Assembly (NCBI GenBank): GCA_031308135.1
Contig: JAHLJT010002630.1
Location: 96,392,141-96,456,140 of the forward strand
Length of the DNA stretch: 64,000 bases
Source: Acheta domesticus
Lineage: Eukaryota > Arthropoda > Insecta > Orthoptera > Gryllidae
Reading direction: 5' to 3'
The translations under genes were made by a program, and so were the position numbers. Of the stretch, positions 24,454-34,509 are shown piece by piece. The number at the start of each line of letters is the position of its first letter. Position 1 is the stretch's first letter. The notes below the pieces were generated by a model, which was not told where the DNA came from, searched no databases, and was given only the letters and a program-made list of their open reading frames with translations.

Positions 24454-26239
24454 TACAGTACGTGAGAGATGGTGCTGAAGATGGTGGTGATTTTAGTGAT
24501 GATGTCGTCTGGGCTTTTGAGCGTCTGGATGATGGTCTTGGCGACGTTCAGGATTTTTTTGATGTTGATAGATGAGAAGAGTGCGAATAGTTCTCGTAGG
24601 TCTGTCATAGTTGAGTTTGTTTGGCGGCGAGGCCTCCTCTGCCGTCATTGGTGCTGTGGTTGCTGGGCTGGGCGGTGATTGGTCGGTTCGCTCCGGGGCG
24701 CTGGCGGCGGTGGAGTTTTCGGAGGTGCGAGCTGATTGGGCGGTGATTGGGCGGCCGCTGTGACGTCGCCCGGCGGGTCGGTAGTTTTGTTGGTTCCCGG
24801 GAGGTCCGGGAACTCAGTCGGCGCGGGGACGCGCTGCTGCTGCTCTGCGCCCGCGCGCTCCTGTTGTTGTTGCGCGAGGCGCTCTTTGAAGCGCGTGAGC
24901 TGCGCTGTGCGGAGGGCGACCGCCTCTACGTACACAGGGCACTCGCGGTTGTTGGCCGCGTGTTGCCCGTTACAATTAAAACAAAGAAAAGTTACGTTTG
25001 GTTTGGATGGGCATTCGGAGGCGAAGTGTTCGCCCGCGCACGCCATACAATGGATTGGCCTGCAGCACCCTTTACTGGTGTGGCCAAACCCAAGGCAGCG
25101 GCCACATTGAGTTACATATTGGCGTGATCTCGGCTCCTCAAATTTGACCGAGTGGCCGCCAGAGTGACTTGATCTTTTGAATAGATCCTATATCTTTAAA
25201 GTCGATCTCTAGGGAGTAGAGGCCTAGTGGTTCTAGTACCTTTTCCCAGGATCCGGAAGGTGAGCGTCGCTCTCCTATTTTGCGGCGAAGTTCGTCAAGA
25301 TGAAAAACAGTGACGTCTTTCGCTGTAAGGTCTTCTTGAATGTCCGGCAACTCCATCGCGCGTGAGAGCCCGCGGATGATAAATCGCTTTCGCTTTTCCT
25401 CTGTGGCCCGGTGGTAGAAGAAAGCGGCGCCCCCGTTTTCGGGGTCGTCGCGAAGGCGCTTAAGCTCTTTAATAACTGTTTCGTGATCCTCGACGGAGGG
25501 GCAGCGGATTACAAAATTTGGAAGAGCGAAGCTAGCTTGTAGCTTGCCTTTTGTTTTCGTGCCTAGGTACTTAAGTAGTTTGCCAGTGTCTTGGCAGATG
25601 GCAACATCTACATAAATGCACCCAATTGTGGCGGGTGCGGAGCGGCAGAGCGTGCGGGAGCTGAGGGCGGCCCGCGAGCTTTGGTAATGCTCGCTCTGGC
25701 TTTTCGACAGAATTGTTGAGCGGATTTAAAGTGGCGTTGGATTCGGCTACGTCGTTCTTGAGAGCTTCGTACGAGTTTCTTAGAGCAAGTGGTGTCGTTT
25801 TGGGCTGTGCTTCACCCGCCTGAAAAAAGAATTTCGGGGTAATGAAGCCGTCTTTGTCGATTGTTGTTGTCCTGTTCTTTCCTGTAATGCGGTCAAGTGG
25901 GGCAGTAGTTGCTTTAGTTGGGGCTGGGGTCGGTTGGGTCTCAGTTATTGATTGGACTGCTCTTTCGAGCTCGTCGCTGGGGTCATTGTCGTGGTCTTTA
26001 TTGTTGTTTAGTTTGGAAGGGGAAGAGAGAGAGGCACTAACAGCGTCTACGCCTTCGCCCTTACCTTTGGGATGCTTCGCAGCGCTGGGTGCTGATGTAG
26101 ATGGTGATGATGGTGTTGACGAGGATGGTGTCGTCTTTTTCATTGTTCTTTTGATTGTTGGGCGCTGTTGCGCGACGCGGATGGGTAGATGGCTGCCGGG
26201 GCTGTGCCGTGGTTGCGGCATCTTCCCCTGAATTTTCAT
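24453..26239 (-). pseudogene. LINE 1 ORF1: Gag-like protein with PRE_C2HC and zinc knuckles, frameshifted
   Basis: From ATG at 26239 the frame encodes a low-complexity S/T/P-rich N-terminus (about 220 residues). The PRE_C2HC-type domain is around 25138-25500 (RKRFIIRGLS-like, LEPLGLYSLEIDF) in shifted frames. CCHC-type knuckles follow at 24900-25130 (CMACAGEHFASECP, FLCFNCNGQHAANNRECP). The last about 50 codons form an amphipathic helix ending at the TAA that overlaps the ORF2 ATG. ORF1 proteins of this type bind RNA and assist target-primed reverse transcription. Confidence 0.75.
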
Positions 26240-26414
26240 GTTCGCGCCTCACTGCGCTCGCATATTCCCGGACGCCAGGCTCTGATCTGCAATATTTTGC
26301 TCTTTTGGAAAATTTGCTCTTTTTAGCAGATTCAGAGTGACGTCCGTGAGATATGGAGTTCTCGGCGATGTGTTTTGAAGATTGTGCTGCGACCGAAGAG
26401 CGACCGGCTAGCAA
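26061..26414 (-). CDS. LINE 1 upstream frame, possible ORF0 counterpart
   Basis: An out-of-frame reading precedes ORF1 and contains KRAKYCRSEPGVREYASAVR. This is loosely alignable with the RRRLCSACRFRDN...VAVR motif at the same place in the LINEs at 46.9 kb and 58.0 kb. The frame opens at a non-ATG codon and is degenerate, so it may be only the decayed N-terminus of ORF1. Confidence 0.3.
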   Translation of the reverse strand: MLAGRSSVAAQSSKHIAENSISHGRHSESAKKSKFSKRAKYCRSEPGVREYASAVRREHENSGEDAATTAQPRQPSTHPRRATAPNNQKNNEKDDTILVNTIITIYISTQRCEASQR

Positions 26415-26510
26415 CGCTCGTAATTCGCGCTAGTGCGATTGACGCGTACACAGAGAACGGGACGGGTGGAGCAGACAGGCTACTGCCACCACGGCGCCAC
26501 GACTCGGAAT

Positions 26511-26519
26511 CCCACGTAC
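26511..26519. repeat. Target-site duplication of LINE 1 (right copy)
   Basis: CCCACGTAC, matching 21317-21325. Confidence 0.75.
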
Positions 26520-28255
26520 TGGGCGCTATTCAATCTAACGCGCCTATTGCCCCCCCCCCACAACATATAGGTCCCAAGCGGGCGTGTTCGAATGAATGCT
26601 CGCGTTGAAAGTAGCTTTTCTCAGGAAGCAGGATCTTTAGGGTATGAGCAAGGTATGAACCCTCGACACAGAAATCAAAGTGGATGAGTAACCAAAGCAA
26701 TATATTCTAAAAACAGGAAGTTGTACAAAAATCATACACATACGCTCCCTAATTACTAATGATCGCTCTCGATCACAATCGACTTAACCTAGGTTGTAAA
26801 AACGGAAACTAATTGCAGTGCCGTTTATTCGACGACTTAAAGTAAATCTGCAAACTAATAAATTTTAAGAAGAAAATGTACCCTCGGGTTTTCTTTGCTT
26901 TTGCCTTTGCTTCTACATTCATTCGTTCATTCTCCGTGCACGGACCCTTAAATGAACCTATTTTCTTAATTGATTCTGCGACGCCCACAAGTACTGAATT
27001 CTGAATCACTCGCAGATTACCAAAGCATAAAAAAATACAATTGTCTCAGCAGTATTGAAGTGTCTACTATAGCATACCAATTTACCATTAAATTAATCTT
27101 TACATTTACACTTTTCATAAAACAATCTCACAATTTAATGTTCGCCGATTACGTGAATGAAATGAAATTTTACATCAATTGCAGCAAAAACAGTACAAGG
27201 AATTCAATTTAAAACCGAGAAATGAATTATGATCAACTTAGTCCGTAGAAATTTTAAATTTTTCTCACTTTCTGCCTAATTGCCTTCTGAATAACAGTTC
27301 ATGAAGTCTTTAACTCTTCGTACAACAGTGCAAGAAAAAAAATGTCGCAAGTTCTTTTACCTTTGCGGCGTTTCTTTTGGTTTGTGTGTCACGGTCTCTC
27401 ACGCTTCGACTGCCCTCGCGTCCCCTCGCCGGCGTTCCTCTGCCTCGCTGCTACGAAATCCAATTTTCACATCCCACGGCGTTCCATGTCCTTCGCACGT
27501 ACCCTTCGGGACGTCCGCTACGCGTGCACACCAAGCCCTTCTCTCGTTCGGCTCCTCCGCCTGAATTCTTCTTTTCCCTCTTCTCTCCAGCCGCACGAAC
27601 GTACACGCCCACGCACCAAGTCTCTCGGGCTTTGCAAATTGAATTTTTGCGTCGGTGAACTATGTGTTGTAATTGCGCTTTAAAGTGACTGCAGCGCTAA
27701 CCAAATCACGTTTTACTGCTTCCAGTTCGTCCAGCGAATTTTACACCACTTCTTAGCTCTGCACAAAATTATTTAAACCTGTCCTCTGCTCGCGATGCGT
27801 AATCTGGGCAACGCACACTTCTTTCTGGATAGTTCCACGAGCCACACTCGCCTCACATCAATTTTCTCCGCACCATAACGAATTGTCACATTACTATTGC
27901 CGAAAACTCCCGTATTCGCAAAGTACTTTTCCTGAATCATAAGCTCGCACGAGCTACCATCATCTCAGCCACTGAATTATTAACGCTGGTTTCACTTTAC
28001 TACCACAATCATAAGAACTTGTTTCACTTCAACTATCGAGAGGCGAGAGAGCTTGTTCACCGTTGTCCACCGTATTTTACGGTGTGTCGATAGGGGTAAA
28101 ACGTGAGAGGGGGCCTTCCCATTTCTCCACCCGTCGTCAGCCGCGGAAAAGCCTCTCCACGAAGTCGCGCCCCGCCGCTTTGACCAGCCACGGACAGATG
28201 GCGTACCTACTGACCACTTGGTCTCACGCTCCGTGTTCGCGCCCGCTCGTAAACT
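26520..28255 (-). other. Probable 5' LTR and leader of the gag element
   Basis: No protein domain is visible. The position, immediately 5' of the split leader of the minus-strand gag element, and the mixed composition (AT-rich flanks, GC-rich core at 27370-27660) suit an LTR. I could not find a second copy to define its ends, so both the call and the boundaries are inferred. Confidence 0.3.
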
Positions 28256-28449
28256 GAATTAAGGTGGGTGGTCATGGTGATACGGGATATATTTCCCATG
28301 TCGCTGCATTGCCCCTTCCTCTACTCTTTAAAATTTTTCCGGCACAAACAAAATCTTCCGCTGGTCTTAAATTGTAAAATTTGCAATTTCCCATGACTTC
28401 TTATGGTGATATGGGGTATATTCCCCATATCGTTACAATACATATAGTT
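28256..28449. repeat. TTAA-flanked segment with two 24-bp near-palindromes
   Basis: GATACGGGATATATTTCCCATG (about 28279-28300) and GATATGGGGTATATTCCCC (about 28409-28427, continuing to ATATC) start 130 bp apart, each preceded by ATGGT. TTAA stands at both edges (near 28256 and 28445). The format recalls the piggyBac palindromes elsewhere in the window, but no terminal inverted repeat could be matched. Confidence 0.35.
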
Positions 28450-28879
28450 AAAAAATGAAGCCTTCCATTATCTAGATCTTCTGATATATACAAAGAGACA
28501 AAATATATATCTATATATATAAAACCCACACCCCCAAAACAACCCTCAATACATACACTAATAAATGAATGTAATATGTAAAATTAAAGTAATGTGAAAA
28601 ATAGACAAAAACAAGACAATATATAGACAAAACAAAACCCTCAAATTATACAATACAGTAAAAAATGAATATAAATGTGTAAAAATAAATAAATCTGATA
28701 AAAATAATTATAAATAATAAAAATAATAAATCAATCTCCTGATAAAAATAATTCAAAAGCGAGGTGCATCAGATTGCTATTAACTTTTTTACAATGAGCT
28801 CGAATTGGCAACCTCGCCAAACAGGTGCTTAATACATCGGCAACGTGCCTACCATGATCTGGGCTCTCTATAATCCAAA
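28450..28879. other. AT-rich region, no gene recognised
   Basis: Low-complexity A-rich sequence with short ATATAT runs. No coding features. Confidence 0.5.
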
Positions 28880-31239
28880 TTTGTTGTTAGAAAACTAATG
28901 AGATCACTCTTCAGGCTTCTTGAGTGCAAAATTTGTGCTTCAACAAAATTTGTCTCAAAAAGACTTTGAGCCACGTGGACCACACTCACCAACTGCTCAG
29001 TTGCGAATATCAAAGGTCATCAGGATTGAATTCCAGACTTTGAGTATACATGTGCTCCAGGATTGGCGTATCTGTCTTAATCGCACTCTCGCATATCGAG
29101 CACTGTGTCCCCTTCAAAACCCCCATCATGCACTTGCCAATATAGCCAGCAACTTGGTGGATTGCAATGGTCTTGCCAGTTCCTCCTCCGCCAGAGCATT
29201 GACATCTGCTGCATCATCTGGAATGTGCAGAACAGCTGGAAAAGTCATCAGCAGCAGCAGCTACAGTATGAGGATAAGCCATGTCGGATTCCCCTTCCAT
29301 AGCATCATCCTCATCCTGTAACAGACTATCAGTGACTTCTCCACCTGTTCCACCGAGAAATCCTTTCATATCACACAGAAATCCTAATTGGTCATCCTCA
29401 CAATTGGAATTCCGGATTCTGGCACAAGATTATTGACAATTGCTGTTTTCAAAGCAGAAATGAAATGGCCACATGTCGGATGATCATTAGTCACACCATT
29501 CTGCCTGATAACAGCAAACAAATTCTCCATTGGGTCCTGGTTTAGCCGCCTTAAATGCAAACATTTGAGAGTGCCCTTGACGTCGTTCCACAGATATTCG
29601 AGGGCAAGAAGGGTTTGCTCACAGTGAACCTGAAATGTGGGGGGGGGGCGCCACCGCACAAGACTTCTAACATCCTCCCCATTCTCAGTGCGCAACTTCC
29701 AGGTCCAAAACTTCATATTCCTGATTTTGTTGCGCATTATTGCCCAAACAGCTGTGTGCATTGACCCTTCTCGCACAACAGATCTATTTCTTCCCTTGTG
29801 TCCTTTAATGTAGTCATCTCGCTTATTTGAGCCATTTGAATAATCTAATAGCGCATCGAAGTCAAGAATGACATTTGCGGTGTTTAAACCATCCACCAAA
29901 CGCCGTCTGACCAGAGGCCTCTCTATATTCAGAACTGCAACAGTTCGCATATGCCCCGCACACCTCCGGCTCAAAACTTGGGCAGCATACTTTACCTTCA
30001 TCTTTGATCTCATCAAGGGAAACGCATGATTTTTGGTAAAGTTTTGTGCTCTAAAAAGTCCTCGGTCAAGCCTCCACAGACGAACTATGTTGGCCCACCG
30101 AGCAACTTTCCCATCCCATTCAATCTCTGACGCCCTACAAAAGTTGTTGCGCAGACATTTGAAGAGATGGGGTACATCATACAACACAAAAATCTTGTGT
30201 CCTCCCAAGAAGAAGAACGGTGGAAGGTCATTTTGCTTCACTCTCCTCGGTTTCCTCGCTTTCTTCGGCCTCTTCCGGGAGCATGAAGCTGGATGTGCAT
30301 CACCAAGAGTGTCACCGGTGGCCTTAGGGGCTTCTTGCCTCTCACTCTTTCCTAGCGGTGCTGGCATGAGCGAGGTTTGCCACTGTATTTTCATTATTTA
30401 CGCTCTTATTCCTTTCCCCTGTCAGTCTGGCACGAATGAGGTGATTCATCGCAGATATGTTTGTTGACCCTAGGTCGCACAGTAGCTTTGACAATGAAAC
30501 CAATCTGCTGTAGTTTCACTATCGCACCTTTGATTATTTCAGCAAGAATATCGGCGGGCGTGGATTTGTTTGAATAAAAAAACAACCAATAGGTTGTTTA
30601 TATCGCCGATGCATGCCCTGAATCATTAAAACTAGAGCCTGTTGGGCGATTATGTCCGAGCGTCCCTGCGACCCATAATCAACGAAACCTTGGATCAGGC
30701 CCTTATCATCATTATAGATAAGACGTGGTTTGAGAGACATCTCGTCGAACATCAAGGTACAATACCTGTCTTGATCAGACATGGTGCTGGCCACACCTCG
30801 CATCATCTCAAAAGACATTCTTGTCAAGGCCAGTATCCATAGGAACACGTTCAAGGGTACGCAACGAAGTCCGCACAGAAGGCAGTGTTAGGTAACAACA
30901 GAGCAGACTATATGCTTTAGGACTACGCTTAAAGACAGACAAAGCCAGAACTTTTTCCAGTTGTGTCCTCCGCCTTGTGCCACCTTTCCCGTTGGAAATT
31001 ACGCAAATTTCCACGGATAATGGTAAGCAAGTCAGGAGACACAAGACCCTGAAGCATCGCATCCAAGTTCTTAGTCCGAGTGGGAGCTTCCAAATGATCT
31101 TTTGCTTTCTTCAACCCTTTGATCTTACGCTTTAGCTTCAGTGCCACAGATAAGAGTTTACCGTTTACAGGCGTAATTTTTACTGTTGGATGTCCGGCGT
31201 GACAAAGTATCTTCCTGCGTGACTCCCTTACTGAAGAAC
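28880..31239 (-). pseudogene. P-element/THAP9-like transposase, catalytic part, decayed
   Basis: Begins at a strong acceptor (CCTTTTTTCAG, exon start 31239) whose phase and frame match the last mapped exon of the upstream THAP gene. In order: a lysine-rich helix (LKLKRKIKGLKKAK), SPKAYSLLCCYLTLPSVRT, the first catalytic aspartate block LMFDEMSLKP, YKQPIGCFF, the second block FVLYDVPHLFKCLRNNF, then RLNQDPMENLFAVIRQ with the glutamate, and a C-terminal GYIGK...C..C segment near 29130. This order is that of P-element and THAP9 transposases. The frame is open to about 30929 and then broken by at least four indels (near 31000, 30830, 30550 and 29400), so no active enzyme can be made. Confidence 0.85.
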
Positions 31240-31825
31240 CTGAAAAAAGGTTTTGAATTAAGAAATGTGCAAAAATTGCAAAGAGTTCTCAGAAACCACC
31301 CAAGAAAATACCTTCAATTGTAATACGTATCATGAGATATTTCTTTTCGCGTTGAGCAGGGCAGAAATAGAGCTGACATATCCTCCTCAGTCCTGAGAAA
31401 GTTTTCCGATCTTAGATTTTTTTGAAAATCAAGATTTAGCCTCATTTACATCCAAGGTTAAGGGCAAAAATAGAAAAAAAAATTTTTTTTGTTACCTAGT
31501 ACCCGGAATGCTGTGTATCCTATAGGCGACATTGGGATCAAAGGAGAACCAAATTTGTATTTTCTGTAGACTAATATTTCTGGATTTTTACAACAATAAT
31601 ACTAGTTTATTTTCTCATTACAGCTATATTTTGAAGAGAATATATGATATAAACAATTACAAAACATACAGTATGTCAAAATACAAAACATATTTCTAAA
31701 TATTAACAATCAACGAACGGACATCTGCTGAAGGACTGTCATATTTACTCTCCAAATTAACCTGTAACACACCTTTAGTATAAATAATTGAGACACTTGA
31801 AAATAGTTTGAAACTACTTCTGTTT

Positions 31826-33933
31826 TTAAAGTTCATGATATAATTTAAAACAATTTCTATTTTCTAATAGACAGAGATAAACATTACATGCAGAACACTT
31901 TATTTTTGTTGAGCTGGCATTGCACCCTGGGAACCTGCAACGATTTTTTTTTGCAGGTGTCGGAATCATTGGAAGATGAAGGGTACCTTTTTGTCTAAAA
32001 TGGTCTGACGGATGTGGAACTCTGCCTCTGAATTTCTTTGCGGTAGGTTCTTCAGCTTCATAGTCTGAGGAACTAATGCTTTGCTCAACATTCAATAAGT
32101 ATTCTTGTATTTCAATTCGAAAGCTAAGCAAATCAAGCATTTCTTTATTTGACTTCTTCAGTGATATTTGGTCTCTTCGGTACTCGGTCCAACTGGCAGC
32201 AATAGCAAAATCTATCATGTGCATGATTACTCTTATTGTCCATTTCTTGGTTCTTGCACATATCCTGTAATAGCTTATTACCCTGTCGAGAAAATCAACA
32301 CCTCCCATATTTGTGTTGTATTTTTTCACAACTGAAGGACGTCTTACCATGACATATGATTTGTCTTTTTTTGACCAACGCCTACAATGATCAGTTTCAG
32401 GAACACCATCACATGATGACGCAAAAATCACTGGCTTATTGTCAAACCACTTTACCAGGCATATCTGTCCATCATTCCTGACGAGTTGGTCTGATGAACC
32501 ACGGCCAAGGCGCTTTAGTTCCCCATCCGTTTTGAAATTTGCAGACTTCGGAATTCTGCTCTTTTGTAGAGTCCCTGTGCCTTGGCATTTTGCGTGATAA
32601 TGTAAAGCATCCAACAGATCAACAGAAGTGAAGTACCTGTCCATGTATATCACACTACCTTCTTCTAATTTTTTTGCTAAGCGAATTACAGCCTTACCAC
32701 CTAGATCCAAAGATTTTAAATCTTCACCATCACTATCATCAAGGATCGAACTGTTTTGTCCAGCATAAAAGAAAAAATCTAAAGGTATACCATCTGGAGT
32801 TGCTGCTACAAATAATTTTAAACCGCAAGGATTGGGTTTTCCTTTAACAAATTGTCGAGCTGGTACATGACCCCAAAAAGGAATCATCTGTTCATCTATA
32901 GCAACATTGCTTGATCTTGTATTTAAAAGGCAACCAGTATGCACGCTTTTTATAATTGGTTTCACTTTCCAAAACTTATCTTTGTCTTTCTCTTCTTGAG
33001 AGATCTTATCATCATCTTGAAGTTTTAAATTGTTCCTGATTTCAAAATAGCGATCTCTTCGCATTTTGTCTGCAATACTTGGGACCCTTGTTTTCTCCAT
33101 CCAATACATACGGATTCTCGGATATTTCAAATATGACATCATAATTGTGATTGCCAAGAATTTCCTCATCTCTGCCTCTGTGACACCAAAAACTTTTCCT
33201 TTGTCTTTCATGTATCGCATATTAGTGTACATTGTCAGGTCTATAATTATATTAACAGGTATATATTTTGAAAAATAATCATATGGGGAAATTTCAGTGC
33301 CCCTTACTTCAATTACTGGAGGTGCTGCTGGTGGTAAAGGTTGAAATAAATCTGAATTTACTCTCTTCCAAAATGTTCTTCGTTGTGATGTGGAAGCCGC
33401 AAATTGTTCAGCATCATCTCTTGAAAATTCTTCATCTGTGTCACTTTCGGAGCTCTCAGAATTATCAGCAATGTTTACGTTACTAGTTGGTGATGGAGTA
33501 AAAGATTGATCATTTTCATCGTCTGAACAAACTTCACGTTCAGACACCTCATCGTCAATGAACGTGTCTACAAACTTGGAAAAATCTGGATCACCTAAAC
33601 AGTGATATAAATAATACTTTAAAAAGAGCATCCAATGGTACCAATTAAGACCAAATAAAAATATACACATAAACTTAGATTTTTATTTAACAAGAGATTC
33701 TCATGCAATTTCGAAACTGTAGAACCCGATGTCGCCTATAGGATACAAAATTTAATATTGCACAATTTAATTACATAACGAACAGCAATACACATTTCTT
33801 CATGTATACCTTATAATTAATGTATTAGATATGCTGTATGATAATTTTCACATTAAAAGAATTATAACTTATTGAATAAACACAACTTACCTACAGCAAT
33901 GCGTGAACGAAAGCGGTAACGTTCTTCCGCCAT
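31826..33933 (-). CDS. piggyBac B transposase, two exons, intact
   Basis: Exon 1 is 33891-33933 (ATG in AAAATGG context, 14 codons plus one base, donor GTAAGTTG). Exon 2 is 31826-33594 after acceptor TGTTTAG. Joined they give 603 codons plus stop in frame. The unspliced frame that begins further upstream in the intron is not the real N-terminus. An acidic N-terminal region (to about residue 80) is followed by the DDE_Tnp_1_7 core, with candidate catalytic aspartates at about 248 (SNVAIDEQM), 333 (VIYMDRYF) and 448 (MGGVDFLD), spacing typical of the family. The C-terminal cysteine-rich RING/PHD-like finger (CRFPGCNASSTKIKCSAC, then C, C) binds terminal repeats in piggyBac. No stop or frameshift was seen, so the element may be recently active. 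Confidence 0.9.
33731..33746. repeat. Intronic palindrome of piggyBac B
   Basis: GTCGCCTATAGGATAC is the exact inverse of 31515-31530, and the match extends into CGATGT/ACATTGGG. It lies in the transposase intron (33595-33890). Confidence 0.85.
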
Positions 33934-34369
33934 TTTCACAACTGCCTGTTCTTCCCTCCAAATATGTAATCAAGAAGACAGCATTCGAAACAGCTAATAC
34001 CATCTTCTGGCAATATATTGAACGATAAACGATCGCAAAAAGGCGCGCTAGCGAAATGTGGCGGGACATTGAAGCCCTTACTAGTTATGTCTCCTATAGG
34101 AGACGGCAGGACTGAGGAGGATATCTCCACACACAATCTACCAATTTTACACTGTTTACCAGACCTTTTGTTCCAAGACTTAAGCGAGCATTTTATGAAG
34201 TAGTGAAACGAAGAGTTGAGAAATAGTTTTCACACAAATCCTCAGACAAGGATTAAGGAAATAACTTCAAAATATTATGTCCACTCCATTTTAGTATAGT
34301 ATTAAATCATCTGAAACTACCTTAGATGAACATTACACTGCGCAAATACTTTCACACATAGAATGATTA

Positions 34370-34386
34370 CTAAGAATGAACATTAA
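34370..34386 (-). CDS. Possible alternative terminal micro-exon of the THAP gene
   Basis: After acceptor ATATATTACAG, the frame continuing from exon 13 gives five residues and TAG. If used, it would end the THAP protein at 426 residues before the transposase. Seventeen bases are too few to be confident, and no clear polyadenylation signal follows. Confidence 0.25.
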
Positions 34387-34509
34387 CTGTAATATATGCA
34401 CGCATTAATGCAAAAATAATGTATATATGCCGTATGCACCAAGTATCAAAATTAACCAGGACTAATTCCTATACTTCGTAAGCAAATATTAATAAAAACA
34501 ATTACTCAC

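Larger units (their letters stand above)
21326..26510 (-). mobile_element. LINE 1: two-ORF non-LTR retrotransposon (Jockey-like)
   Basis: The minus-strand element begins near 26510 and ends in an A8 tail (T8 at 21326-21333). It is flanked by 9-bp duplications CCCACGTAC. It holds an upstream small frame, ORF1 with PRE_C2HC and zinc knuckles, and ORF2 with endonuclease and RT. The ORF1 stop and ORF2 start overlap as TAATG at 24451-24455. Several frameshifts disable both ORFs. About 5.2 kb long; possibly close to full length. Confidence 0.8.
31382..34120 (-). mobile_element. piggyBac B: apparently complete piggyBac-type transposon
   Basis: Ends are inverted CCTCCTCAGTCCTG (31382-31395 and 34107-34120) flanked by ATAT on both sides (31378-31381, 34121-34124), a 4-bp duplication of piggyBac length but not the usual TTAA. 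Palindromes: GTATCCTATAGGCGAC at 31515-31530 (133 bp inside the left end), its inverse at 33731-33746, and perfect GTCTCCTATAGGAGAC at 34089-34104, 2 bp from the right terminus. The transposase frame is undamaged. The element lies in an intron of the P-like gene, on the same strand. Confidence 0.8.

Noticed and set aside
24747..25127. Plus-strand frames over LINE 1 ORF1 (and similar ones at 21867-22320, 25842-26231, 46005-46775, 57301-57762)
   Set aside because: They are antisense shadows of the GC-rich minus-strand ORF1/ORF2 sequences, with biased composition and no domains.
27301..27683. Overlapping frames of 87-113 codons as a gene
   Set aside because: Three overlapping frames on one strand and one on the other in a GC-rich patch, with no domain; more likely LTR or promoter sequence.
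31826..33670. Start of piggyBac B transposase at 33670 with a hydrophobic N-terminus
   Set aside because: The first 25 residues read through the intron. A consensus acceptor at 33595 and a matching first exon with ATG at 33933 give a better start.
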